Shown here piece after piece: positions 1-4,191 of a DNA stretch of 5,018 bases. Below the pieces are notes generated by a model. That model was given only the letters and a program-made list of their open reading frames with translations, ran no database searches and was not told the origin of the DNA. Position 1 is the stretch's first letter, and the number at the start of each line of letters is the position of its first letter. Where the stretch lies: positions 1 through 5,018 of the forward strand of contig JAJYQG010000194.1 of NCBI GenBank assembly GCA_021794775.1, in the 5' to 3' direction. The translations under genes and the position numbers were made by a program. Source of the stretch: Pseudomonadota bacterium (GTDB lineage Bacteria > Pseudomonadota > Gammaproteobacteria > Burkholderiales > Ferrovaceae).

Positions 1-7
1 TATTGAA

Positions 8-20
8 GGGCGGCAAGCCC
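8..20 (+). promoter_or_regulatory. Small hairpin in the leader of the first gene
   Basis: GGGC (8-11) and GCCC (17-20) form a four-pair stem around a GGCAA loop, 31 bases before the ATG at 52. It resembles the larger hairpins in front of the later genes, but the window edge cuts off anything upstream, so a complete structure or a promoter cannot be judged. The likely ribosome binding site is AAGGGA near 35-40, rather far from the start codon and weaker than those of the later genes. Confidence 0.3.
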
Positions 21-51
21 GGATAACTATCGCAAAGGGACAAGCAAGAAA

Positions 52-771
52 ATGAATGATGAAATCCGAAAACAGATGTTAGCGCTTCGATCAAAGTTCG
101 ATCGATTTGATATTGCCAGCAAAGTTGATCCTGTCTCAATGGAACAGGTTCCATTCCAATACATCGACTCAGATGGCAATGATTGGCTGTTGATTAATGA
201 TCAGGGAATATTCCCAACGATCAATTCGGTAGCTGGATTCTTCAAAGCGAGAAAGGATCACGTATATCCTGAAGACCTAGATTGGGCCAATACCAATATT
301 GCAAAACTGTTCCAATGGAACATTCTTGATATGGCTAAAGCATGGGTTGATCTTTGGCGGCAGAACGCCTGGGAAAGAAAGATCAATGGCAGAGATATGC
401 GGTGGAAGATTCTGGACGCAGAAGGGAAGAAGCGGGGCATCAAGCTTGCGCAGGTAAGCAAACTGCATCTTTCATTTGCAAGGATCGAGTACAAACGCAA
501 TGGCGACACCATCGTTCATTCTGTAATAACGGATCGGATGTTAATCCCATTGGCCTATCGCAAATACAAACTGGAATGCGATCAAGGAATCAATCGCTAT
601 GTTGCCTCGTACGTTGGAGACATTTCCTTGGGCAAGGACGATGTACTCATGGCAGTAAATCCAGACGATGATGGATCACTCGTGGCGCTCGGTGATCTTG
701 ATTTGGAAAATGAGATGCCACTAGATCGAGAAATCAACATCCACGTGCACAATCTAAGAAAACCGAAATAG
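52..771 (+). CDS. Hypothetical protein, 239 residues, no recognised family
   Basis: This is a long open frame starting at ATG 52 and ending at TAG 769-771, followed 17 bases later by a strong intrinsic terminator, which supports it as a real transcription unit. I do not recognise the family. The product looks soluble: no signal peptide or membrane segment is visible. The N-terminal 25 residues are charged and probably helical. The middle (about residues 75-130) is rich in tryptophan and basic residues, and the C-terminal third (from about residue 190) is acidic, with a DDD stretch near residue 205. Its sequence looks more A+T-rich than the ssb and DHH-motif genes, which may mean a separate origin. 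Unlike the genes after 1135 it has its own terminator and is not part of their tightly spaced run. No function can be assigned from the sequence. Confidence 0.8.
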   Translation: MNDEIRKQMLALRSKFDRFDIASKVDPVSMEQVPFQYIDSDGNDWLLINDQGIFPTINSVAGFFKARKDHVYPEDLDWANTNIAKLFQWNILDMAKAWVDLWRQNAWERKINGRDMRWKILDAEGKKRGIKLAQVSKLHLSFARIEYKRNGDTIVHSVITDRMLIPLAYRKYKLECDQGINRYVASYVGDISLGKDDVLMAVNPDDDGSLVALGDLDLENEMPLDREINIHVHNLRKPK

Positions 772-788
772 GCAAAAAACAAAGGACA

Positions 789-814
789 AGCCTCGCGAAA
801 TGCGGGGCTTTTTT
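789..814 (+). terminator. Intrinsic terminator after the first gene
   Basis: AGCCTCGC (789-796) pairs with GCGGGGCT (802-809) over eight positions, one of them a G-T wobble, around a GAAAT loop. A run of six T follows (809-814). It lies 17 bases after the TAG of the 52-771 gene and has no ribosome binding site or start codon close behind, so it reads as an ordinary end of transcription. This contrasts with the terminator-like hairpins further on, which abut the next gene's ribosome binding site. Confidence 0.85.
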
Positions 815-1006
815 ATGTGACCTATTGTGCACCCAACAACCTATTGCAACGAAGGATTGAAAATAACGACTTGTGATCGGTGGACTTTAATTGGCGAGGG
901 TTGATTTGGGCGCAGACATGCGGAAACGTCCAGCCAAACAAAAAGTACGGAGGGGAAGCAAGTCCAGATGGGCTCTGGGTGTCAGCAGGTCGAAAATGAA
1001 CAAAAC
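815..1006 (+). other. Intergenic stretch with no convincing gene
   Basis: No gene here is convincing on either strand. CCTATTG occurs twice, 19 bases apart (821-827 and 840-846), too few copies to call iterons. A short + strand frame of 30 codons (918-1010) would encode a strongly basic peptide starting MRKRPAKQK, but it lacks a good ribosome binding site and its TGA overlaps the -35 box of the promoter that follows. The minus-strand frame across 822-1106 would read back through the promoter and leader of ssb and looks like a shadow. Confidence 0.5.
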
Positions 1007-1036
1007 TTGACATATCCTCATATTGGTTGTTATAAC
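1007..1036 (+). promoter_or_regulatory. Sigma70-type promoter upstream of ssb
   Basis: A perfect -35 box TTGACA (1007-1012) is followed after 17 or 18 bases by TTATAA (1030-1035) or TATAAC (1031-1036), both close to the -10 consensus. Transcription would begin near 1042-1044, giving a leader of about 90 nt before the ssb ATG. I see no other promoter of this quality in the gaps downstream, so it is the best candidate to drive the whole run of genes from 1135 onwards. Confidence 0.75.
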
Positions 1037-1055
1037 GCGAGTGTGAAAACCCGAA

Positions 1056-1134
1056 CTGGTCGGATACCAGCAGCCCATAGATGGCCCTAAGCCATTTATG
1101 AGGCATAGGGCTATCTCTTTACAGGAGAAGCCCA
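1056..1134 (+). promoter_or_regulatory. Structured 5' leader of ssb with competing hairpins
   Basis: CTGGT (1056-1060) and ACCAG (1066-1070) form a perfect five-pair hairpin near the predicted transcript start. Then 1081-1089 can pair with 1106-1114 (nine pairs, one wobble), extended by GCC 1091-1093 with GGC 1102-1104. The same right arm, 1108-1117 (GGGCT, bulged A1113, TCTC), can instead pair with GAGAAGCCC (1125-1133). This second pairing runs through the ribosome binding site AGGAG (1123-1127) and stops two bases before the ATG at 1135. The two states exclude each other: one exposes the ribosome binding site, the other closes it. A translational switch is inferred; the pairings themselves are visible. 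Confidence 0.5.
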
Positions 1135-1776
1135 ATGGACGAAAATTACGTCGTCATTCGCGGACGTCTAGGGGATAACCCTGACATCCGAGAGAAAGTT
1201 GCCACAATTCGAGTGGCTACAAACAGTTACTGGCGTGACTCTACGGGAGCGCCACAAACCAAGACCACTTGGGTGTCGATCGTGATGTTTGATAAAAACA
1301 TAGCGATCGCTCAGGCATACCTCAGAAAAGGGGTAACCGTAAAGATCACTGCCCACCTCCAGACTTCCTCATGGAAGGACAAAGAGACTGGGGAGCCAAG
1401 ATCTAAGCTGGAGATAGTTGCCGACGACATCGCGATCGTTCCGGCACTTGACCAGTCAGGTCATGTGCATCAGCCCGATTCGGAATCTGATCATCACTGC
1501 CAGCAGGCGGCTTACGAAACAAGAACGGAACAGGCGGAAGCGCAAGCACATCCGTCACGTCCCGTTCCCTCACGGCGCCCCGTTGCTCCAATGAGACGTC
1601 CTGTGGCAAGGCCTGTGGCGCAACCAGCCCAACCTCGTCAAATCGAAAGGCCGGTCGCGCAGTCATCTGTTGGATCACCGCCGCCGCTCCCAAGGCCTCG
1701 GGATAACTTTTCCCGGGCAATGGAGCCTGCGCCAAAAACGATTCCAACCGTAGAAGGCAAACAAGTAATCTTCTGA
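1135..1776 (+). CDS. ssb: Single-stranded DNA-binding protein (SSB)
   Basis: The product coats single-stranded DNA during replication, repair or transfer. Residues 1-102 form the SSB OB-fold: the N-terminal strand motif (VVIRGRLGDNPDIR, residues 6-19), a WRD motif, a YLRKG motif (62-66), then LQTSSWKDKETG and LEIVADDI. W33, W46 and W80 match the three DNA-stacking tryptophans of E. coli SSB (W40, W54, W88) and F52 matches F60. Residues 105-200 form a disordered linker rich in Pro, Arg and Gln, with RPV repeated five times. The tail ends VEGKQVIF: the final Phe is kept, but the usual acidic tip (DDDIPF type) is missing. At 213 residues it is somewhat longer than E. coli SSB. The start is fixed by AGGAG seven bases upstream. 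It heads a co-directional run behind a strong promoter, and is probably an element-encoded copy rather than the chromosomal gene. The family call is firm; its partners are not. Confidence 0.93.
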   Translation: MDENYVVIRGRLGDNPDIREKVATIRVATNSYWRDSTGAPQTKTTWVSIVMFDKNIAIAQAYLRKGVTVKITAHLQTSSWKDKETGEPRSKLEIVADDIAIVPALDQSGHVHQPDSESDHHCQQAAYETRTEQAEAQAHPSRPVPSRRPVAPMRRPVARPVAQPAQPRQIERPVAQSSVGSPPPLPRPRDNFSRAMEPAPKTIPTVEGKQVIF

Positions 1777-1854
1777 TTTTAACCCCTGTCCGGGTATTTC
1801 GTTCTCAACGAACACCATCCGGACAGGGATGGTGTTTTTTTTGGAGTAAAAACC
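1777..1854 (+). promoter_or_regulatory. Attenuator-like leader with terminator/antiterminator pairings
   Basis: Strand A, CCCTGTCCGG (1784-1793), is a perfect ten-base complement of CCGGACAGGG (1819-1828), extended by two more pairs, one a wobble, to 1784-1795/1817-1828. The enclosed loop holds a perfect TTCGTT/AACGAA hairpin (1798-1803/1807-1812). The right arm of this structure is also the 5' arm end, the loop and two 3'-arm bases of an intrinsic terminator (1813-1842), so the two cannot coexist. Strand A starts seven bases after the ssb stop, and the terminator T-run touches GGAG (1843-1846) of the next gene. The geometry matches a transcription attenuator; the trigger is unknown. Confidence 0.6.
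1813..1842 (+). terminator. Intrinsic terminator abutting the lipoprotein gene's ribosome binding site
   Basis: CACCATCC (1813-1820) and GGATGGTG (1827-1834) make eight perfect pairs around a GGACAG hexaloop, followed by eight T (1835-1842). GGAG of the next gene starts at the very next base. It could end ssb transcription, but there is no promoter between it and the lipoprotein gene, so it must be partly read through or opposed by the alternative pairing with 1784-1795. Confidence 0.75.
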
Positions 1855-2328
1855 ATGAAAGCACTCAAAGTAATCGCAATGGTCACTGCAATGGTTGCGG
1901 CAGCAGCATTAGCTGGCTGTGCCACCCCTGTAGGTGGCCGGGACTATTATGCGGATCAAACTCGCATGACTGGAACGATCCAAGAAGGAACCGTCCTCCA
2001 GGTTCGCCGGGTTGAAATCCATAACAGAACCAACGGGTACCACCAGTACGGTGGTGGCGCAATCGGCGCTGCCATAGGCGGACTGGTTGGTTCTCGTGTA
2101 GGGAACGGAAACGGTTCGTACCTTGCTGCGGCCCTTGGTGGTCTCATCGGTGGTGCTGCCGGCACGATGGCGCAGAATTCACTGGGCACACAAGGCGGTG
2201 TCGAGGTGGATCTTCGCCTGGACAACGGGCAAAGGATATTTGTCACTCAGGGTGCGGACTCATCGTTCGCACCTGGCCAACGCGTACGCGTGATGGCCAG
2301 TGGTGGCGTGTACCGCATAGCCCACTAA
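1855..2328 (+). CDS. Glycine-zipper outer-membrane lipoprotein, SlyB/Pcp type
   Basis: The 157-residue product has a lipoprotein signal peptide: positively charged start (K2, K5), an Ala/Val-rich hydrophobic core and the lipobox LAGC with the lipidated Cys at residue 22. Residue +2 is Ala, which favours the outer membrane by the usual sorting rule. A short polar region follows, with a TIQEGTVLQVRRVEI strand (about 41-55). A glycine zipper spans about residues 66-107 (GxxxG spaced Gly in two small-residue helices separated by a GNGNG turn), and a C-terminal beta-rich domain ends GVYRIAH. This order matches the SlyB/Pcp peptidoglycan-associated envelope lipoproteins, whose length is similar. 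GGAG lies eight bases before the ATG. Known relatives support envelope integrity; the role of a copy in this gene run, beside ssb, is unclear. Assignment to the broad family is confident, to SlyB itself less so. Confidence 0.88.
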   Translation: MKALKVIAMVTAMVAAAALAGCATPVGGRDYYADQTRMTGTIQEGTVLQVRRVEIHNRTNGYHQYGGGAIGAAIGGLVGSRVGNGNGSYLAAALGGLIGGAAGTMAQNSLGTQGGVEVDLRLDNGQRIFVTQGADSSFAPGQRVRVMASGGVYRIAH

Positions 2329-2401
2329 AAAAGAAACCCCTGCTTCGGGTGCTTGAAAAACAGCCAACCGGAGCAGCGGGTGGCGATTTTGGAGATAAAA
2401 A
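2329..2401 (+). promoter_or_regulatory. Leader with competing hairpins before the 2402 gene
   Basis: Strand A (2336-2346) can pair with 2370-2381 in eleven pairs, with one bulged C2377 and one wobble. The alternative is GCCAACC (2363-2369) with GGGTGGC (2378-2384), six pairs and one mismatch around an eight-base loop (GGAGCAGC), followed by ATTTT (2386-2390) and at once by GGAG (2391-2394). The two structures share 2370-2381. The terminator-like form is weaker than those before 1855 and 2770 (imperfect stem, four T). Strand A begins seven bases after the lipoprotein stop codon. Confidence 0.42.
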
Positions 2402-2461
2402 ATGGAAAAACAAGAACTGGACATTAGCAACGAAGCAATGGAAATTTCTAACATCCATTAA

Positions 2462-2508
2462 GGCAACCTTGCACTGGCGATAGCGAGTGCTCGGTGCAGA
2501 GGGTTACC
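2462..2508 (+). repeat. Long inverted repeat starting directly after the in-frame TAA
   Basis: GGCAACC (2462-2468) pairs with GGTTACC (2502-2508) with one mismatch, and TGCACTGG (2470-2477) pairs with TCGGTGCA (2491-2498) with two wobbles, around a 13-base loop. The left arm starts at the first base after the TAA at 2459-2461. It lies inside what looks like coding sequence, so it may be incidental, or it may affect ribosomes ending at that stop. Confidence 0.4.
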
Positions 2509-2614
2509 ACCCCACTTGGAGAAAGAGTTAATTGATCTGATTCAAAGAATCTTCAATGAAAGGATTCCAAAGACCGATGAAAAATCGATAAATGAACCAG
2601 AACAAGATCAAGAA

Positions 2615-2674
2615 GTGATGGAAGATCCAAAAACCGATGACCTGGTGATGGAAGATCCGGATATCAGACGGGTC
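2615..2674 (+). repeat. Two tandem 30-base (10-codon) repeats, partly diverged
   Basis: GTGATGGAAGATCC occurs at 2615-2628 and again at 2645-2658, exactly 30 bases apart and in frame, encoding VMEDP twice in the acidic tail of the interrupted 2402 gene. A related pair, CCAAAGACCGATGA (2567-2580) and CCAAAAACCGATGA (2627-2640), is 60 bases apart. Their multiples of three keep the frame, which supports the region having been coding. Confidence 0.65.
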
Positions 2675-2689
2675 AATTCTCGACCATAA

Positions 2690-2769
2690 CCCAAAAGCCC
2701 TAGCGGGCGGTGTTTTTTAACCAAGGCACTATCCCGCAAGGGCGGTGCCTTTTTTCTGGAGAAAATTCC
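2690..2769 (+). promoter_or_regulatory. Leader with terminator and competing upstream strand
   Basis: GGGCGGTG occurs twice (2705-2712 and 2740-2747). The upstream copy belongs to strand A (2703-2716), which can pair with 2723-2737: GCGGG 2703-2707 with CCCGC 2733-2737, and GTGTTTT 2710-2716 with AAGGCAC 2723-2729 including two wobbles. The downstream copy belongs to the terminator right arm, which pairs with the same AAGGCAC. Two like strands competing for one partner is the usual attenuator geometry. GCCC 2697-2700 with GGGC 2705-2708 followed by T6 (2713-2718) could also be a small separate terminator. Confidence 0.5.
2723..2755 (+). terminator. Intrinsic terminator just before the 2770 gene's ribosome binding site
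   Basis: AAGGCAC (2723-2729) and GTGCCTT (2745-2751) make seven perfect pairs. Inside, CCC (2733-2735) and GGG (2740-2742) close a GCAA tetraloop of the stable GNRA class. Six T (2750-2755) end the element, two bases before GGAG (2758-2761) of the next gene. Confidence 0.75.
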
Positions 2770-3018
2770 ATGCAGAAAGGCCTTAGATATTCCATTGATT
2801 CCGCCACAAACGGAATCGTCAAGAACTCTGCGAAGGGGTTCTTAGAAGACAGTAATTGGGACGCTGAAAAAGCCATAGCGGCCGCCAGAGCGAACCCTGA
2901 CTGCTCAGGCATCATCAATCAACTGGTTGATGAAATCATCCGGCAACAAAGCCTGCTGATCGAACGGCTGCAAGTTCAACTTGTAGCTGTCCGCGCGGCA
3001 CACAACCGCACTCACTAA
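2770..3018 (+). CDS. Small helical protein, 82 residues, function unknown
   Basis: I choose ATG 2770 because GGAG (2758-2761) sits eight bases upstream. The longer frame from GTG 2710 would start inside the terminator hairpin and has no ribosome binding site. The product begins MQKGLRYSIDSATNG and has an Ala-rich, acidic middle with NWDAEKAIAAARANPDCSG. From about residue 46 a long amphipathic helix follows, rich in Ile, Leu, Gln and Val (INQLVDEIIRQQSLLIERL), which could form a coiled coil or dimer interface. There is no signal peptide or transmembrane segment. It ends at TAA 3016-3018, 70 bases before the next ATG. I do not recognise a family. Confidence 0.75.
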   Translation: MQKGLRYSIDSATNGIVKNSAKGFLEDSNWDAEKAIAAARANPDCSGIINQLVDEIIRQQSLLIERLQVQLVAVRAAHNRTH

Positions 3019-3088
3019 CCAACCAACCCACTCGGGGTATCGAACCCCGACAAGGGGCGATACCCCGCTCATTACCGGAGGTATCGCC
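3019..3088 (+). promoter_or_regulatory. Leader able to hide or expose the ribosome binding site of the 3089 gene
   Basis: Strand A (3033-3042) is a perfect ten-base complement of CGATACCCCG (3058-3067), and CCCC 3045-3048 with GGGG 3054-3057 extends it to 14 pairs with a two-base AA bulge. GGCGATACC (3056-3064) is also a perfect nine-base complement of GGTATCGCC (3080-3088), which ends at the base before the ATG and includes the last two G of the ribosome binding site GGAGG (3077-3081). GGTATCG therefore occurs twice as a direct repeat (3036-3042 and 3080-3086) competing for one partner. There is no T-run, so control would be translational. Confidence 0.6.
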
Positions 3089-3385
3089 ATGCAAGGTGTT
3101 GCAGGTTATCTGGCCTTCCGTGATCGGATGGCAAAGGCAGGCTTAATGAAGCCAGTTCCGGAGGAACGCAAAGCGGAACTTATGTCCCGTGAAGACAGGA
3201 CATGGGCCGCGCGTTACCAAGGACAATTGTCCGTTCGGAAAATATTCGAGAACTACCACCAAACAATGGTGGCGAAGTTCCCGTTAGCCCCTAACGGGCA
3301 AAACAAAAACCCTCGTGTACTTGCCTCGGCAAAGATTCACGAACTTCGATTAACAGTTTCTTCAGACAAGGAGGTAGATTCATGA
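3089..3385 (+). CDS. Hypothetical protein, 98 residues, coupled to the next gene
   Basis: ATG 3089 follows GGAGG (3077-3081) by seven bases. The product is soluble and basic, with no signal peptide or membrane segment. Residues about 1-20 (MQGVAGYLAFRDRMAKAGLM) look helical, then come a charged stretch (PEERKAELMSRED), a WAARYQGQLSVRKIFENY region and a C-terminal strand-like segment. The family is not recognised. Its stop (TGA 3383-3385) overlaps the ATG of the next gene in the ATGA pattern, a mark of translational coupling, so the two products are probably made in related amounts and may work together. Unlike every other junction in the run, there is no structured gap after it. Confidence 0.78.
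   Translation: MQGVAGYLAFRDRMAKAGLMKPVPEERKAELMSREDRTWAARYQGQLSVRKIFENYHQTMVAKFPLAPNGQNKNPRVLASAKIHELRLTVSSDKEVDS
3280..3298 (+). repeat. Perfect 8-base inverted repeat inside the 3089 gene
   Basis: CCCGTTAG (3280-3287) and CTAACGGG (3291-3298) are perfect complements separated only by CCC. They lie within codons for FPLAPNG. The arms are too regular to ignore, but no T-run follows on either strand, so it is not an intrinsic terminator. It could be an RNA hairpin that slows ribosomes shortly before the coupled start at 3382, a protein-binding site, or chance. Confidence 0.6.
3368..3375 (+). promoter_or_regulatory. Full-length ribosome binding site inside the preceding gene
   Basis: AAGGAGGT matches the anti-Shine-Dalgarno complement over eight bases and ends six bases before ATG 3382. 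It is the strongest ribosome binding site in the window, lies within the last codons of the 3089 gene, and decides the start of the 3382 gene. Confidence 0.85.
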
Positions 3386-3753
3386 GCAAGATAATCGTAG
3401 TCCTCGGACCGGAGTCTGAGGAAACCATTCAGGCGCGGAAAGCACTGATGTCGTACGCATTAAATCGTTACGAGAAGACGTACGATCGCATGGCTGTCAT
3501 TTTTCTACGCGCAACCAGAGATGGGATGCCTGTGAACGAGGCAACGGCGAATCAAGCCAATGGGTATGTAGATTTAGATGGCAAAGCCAGAAAACGCGCA
3601 CTACCCAAAAAAGCACCAACGATTCTGCTTGGTTGTGAAAGTCAGTGGACATTCCAGAAAGCGGCAAAAGTAATTCCTTACGGGGAAGGTATGGTGGAAA
3701 AATTTCGGGGATTTCTCGAAAGTGATCTGCCAAAGATAATCAAAGCGTCCTAA
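3382..3753 (+). CDS. 123-residue protein resembling the N-terminal domain of the DHH-motif protein at 4259
   Basis: The start is set by AAGGAGGT six bases upstream and the ATGA overlap with the preceding gene. Read by eye against the 4259 product, the first 90 residues share an ordered set of matches: VLG (7-9 against 6-8), Y25, R29, DG (47-48), V51, TA then ANG with identical spacing (55-56 and 59-61), DG (66-67), then a Cys and Gln pair three apart (C85, Q88). After that the 4259 protein has its DHH motif; this one has only a short tail, in which EKF (106-108) may match GPEKF. It thus looks like a short paralogue lacking the catalytic-type motif. It appears soluble. The function is unknown; partner or regulator of the longer protein is speculation. 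Confidence 0.82.
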   Translation: MSKIIVVLGPESEETIQARKALMSYALNRYEKTYDRMAVIFLRATRDGMPVNEATANQANGYVDLDGKARKRALPKKAPTILLGCESQWTFQKAAKVIPYGEGMVEKFRGFLESDLPKIIKAS

Positions 3754-3825
3754 CAGGACATTTACCCACCGGGGTGGCAAACATCCCGGCTGGGTGTTTG
3801 CTTCCCATGATATGGAGAAAGCAAC
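3754..3825 (+). promoter_or_regulatory. Four-strand alternative hairpins before the 3826 gene
   Basis: Pairing 1: 3764-3773 with 3785-3795, ten pairs with one bulged C3790. Pairing 2: GCAAACA (3777-3783) with TGTTTGC (3795-3801) plus CCC/GGG inside, ten pairs with one bulged T3784. Pairing 3: TTGCTT (3798-3803) with AAGCAA (3819-3824) plus CCAT/ATGG (3805-3808/3812-3815), which buries the ribosome binding site GGAG (3814-3817). Pairing 2 excludes both others, so the leader can be drawn as state {2}, ribosome binding site free, or state {1+3}, closed. Strand A starts ten bases after the previous stop. No T-run is present. Confidence 0.48.
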
Positions 3826-4191
3826 ATGTTTCCTGTACTCGACGTGCTGAAAAACGGCACTCGCCTAATCCGGGACCTGGACACCGGGAAGATCGTCAAT
3901 GACTTCACCGGAGTTGTTTCTGGCAAATCAGCGAACCAGTTCTATTTTGCGAGCGCAAGTAAAGGGCGGGTTAGCAACGTCAGCGCATTACGATCATGGT
4001 CTTTTGGCATGGCGAAAGCCGAAGCAAAGAGCAGACGGCTATCAAGTCTGATTATGGCTTCAGAGAGGATACCTTTCGATGAGGCTATGACCATAATCGG
4101 CACGAGAGATGCGGATTGGCCAAGAAGCGTCATCCGCAGAGCCTGGTCACATCGTCACTCCAAGAGTGCAAGCCGAAAACTTGCCAGTTGA
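3826..4191 (+). CDS. Basic hypothetical protein, 121 residues
   Basis: ATG 3826 follows GGAG (3814-3817) by eight bases. The N-terminal 45 residues look beta-rich (VLDVLKNGTRLIRDLDTG, then DFTGVVSG), as in a small barrel or Tudor-like fold, but I cannot name a family. From about residue 58 the protein is rich in Ser, Arg and Lys, with a WSFGMAKAEAKSRR segment, and it ends in a strongly basic tail (RRAWSHRHSKSASRK). The tail suggests contact with nucleic acid, which is only an inference from charge. No signal peptide or membrane segment is visible. It sits between the short paralogue and the DHH-motif gene, each with its own structured gap. Confidence 0.75.
   Translation: MFPVLDVLKNGTRLIRDLDTGKIVNDFTGVVSGKSANQFYFASASKGRVSNVSALRSWSFGMAKAEAKSRRLSSLIMASERIPFDEAMTIIGTRDADWPRSVIRRAWSHRHSKSASRKLAS

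Larger units (their letters stand above)
2402..2689 (+). pseudogene. Small acidic protein gene interrupted by an in-frame TAA
   Basis: ATG 2402 follows GGAG (2391-2394) by seven bases. The frame reads 19 codons to TAA at 2459-2461, then continues in the same frame, open and protein-like, to TAA 2687-2689, for 94 sense codons in all. The part after the stop begins GNLALAIASARCRGLPP, becomes a charged helix (LEKELIDLIQRIF) and ends in an acidic tail with two VMEDP repeats. Tail and helix look like one real small protein, so I read the first TAA as a nonsense change, perhaps from a Tyr codon (TAT or TAC), or a sequence error. The only in-frame restart I see is TTG 2516, with a poor ribosome binding site. 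A 19-residue peptide alone, or readthrough, remain possible. The family is not recognised. Confidence 0.55.

Noticed and set aside
90..111. ATCAAA/TTTGAT with inner TCGATCGA as an operator
   Set aside because: The two palindromes do not share a centre and lie inside coding sequence; GATC is frequent throughout this gene.
821..846. Two CCTATTG copies as origin iterons
   Set aside because: Only two copies, no AT-rich tract with DnaA boxes, and no replication initiator gene nearby.
822..1106. 94-codon minus-strand open frame in the intergenic gap
   Set aside because: It runs antisense through the best promoter and the ssb leader, has no clear ribosome binding site or promoter of its own, and its composition is not that of a recognisable protein.
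1304..1311. GCGATCGC as a cyanobacterial HIP1 repeat
   Set aside because: A single occurrence is expected by chance in 5 kb, and nothing else suggests a cyanobacterium.
2710..2769. N-terminal extension of the 2770 gene from a GTG at 2710
   Set aside because: The extension would translate the terminator hairpin and T-run, and has no ribosome binding site; GGAG is ideally placed for ATG 2770.
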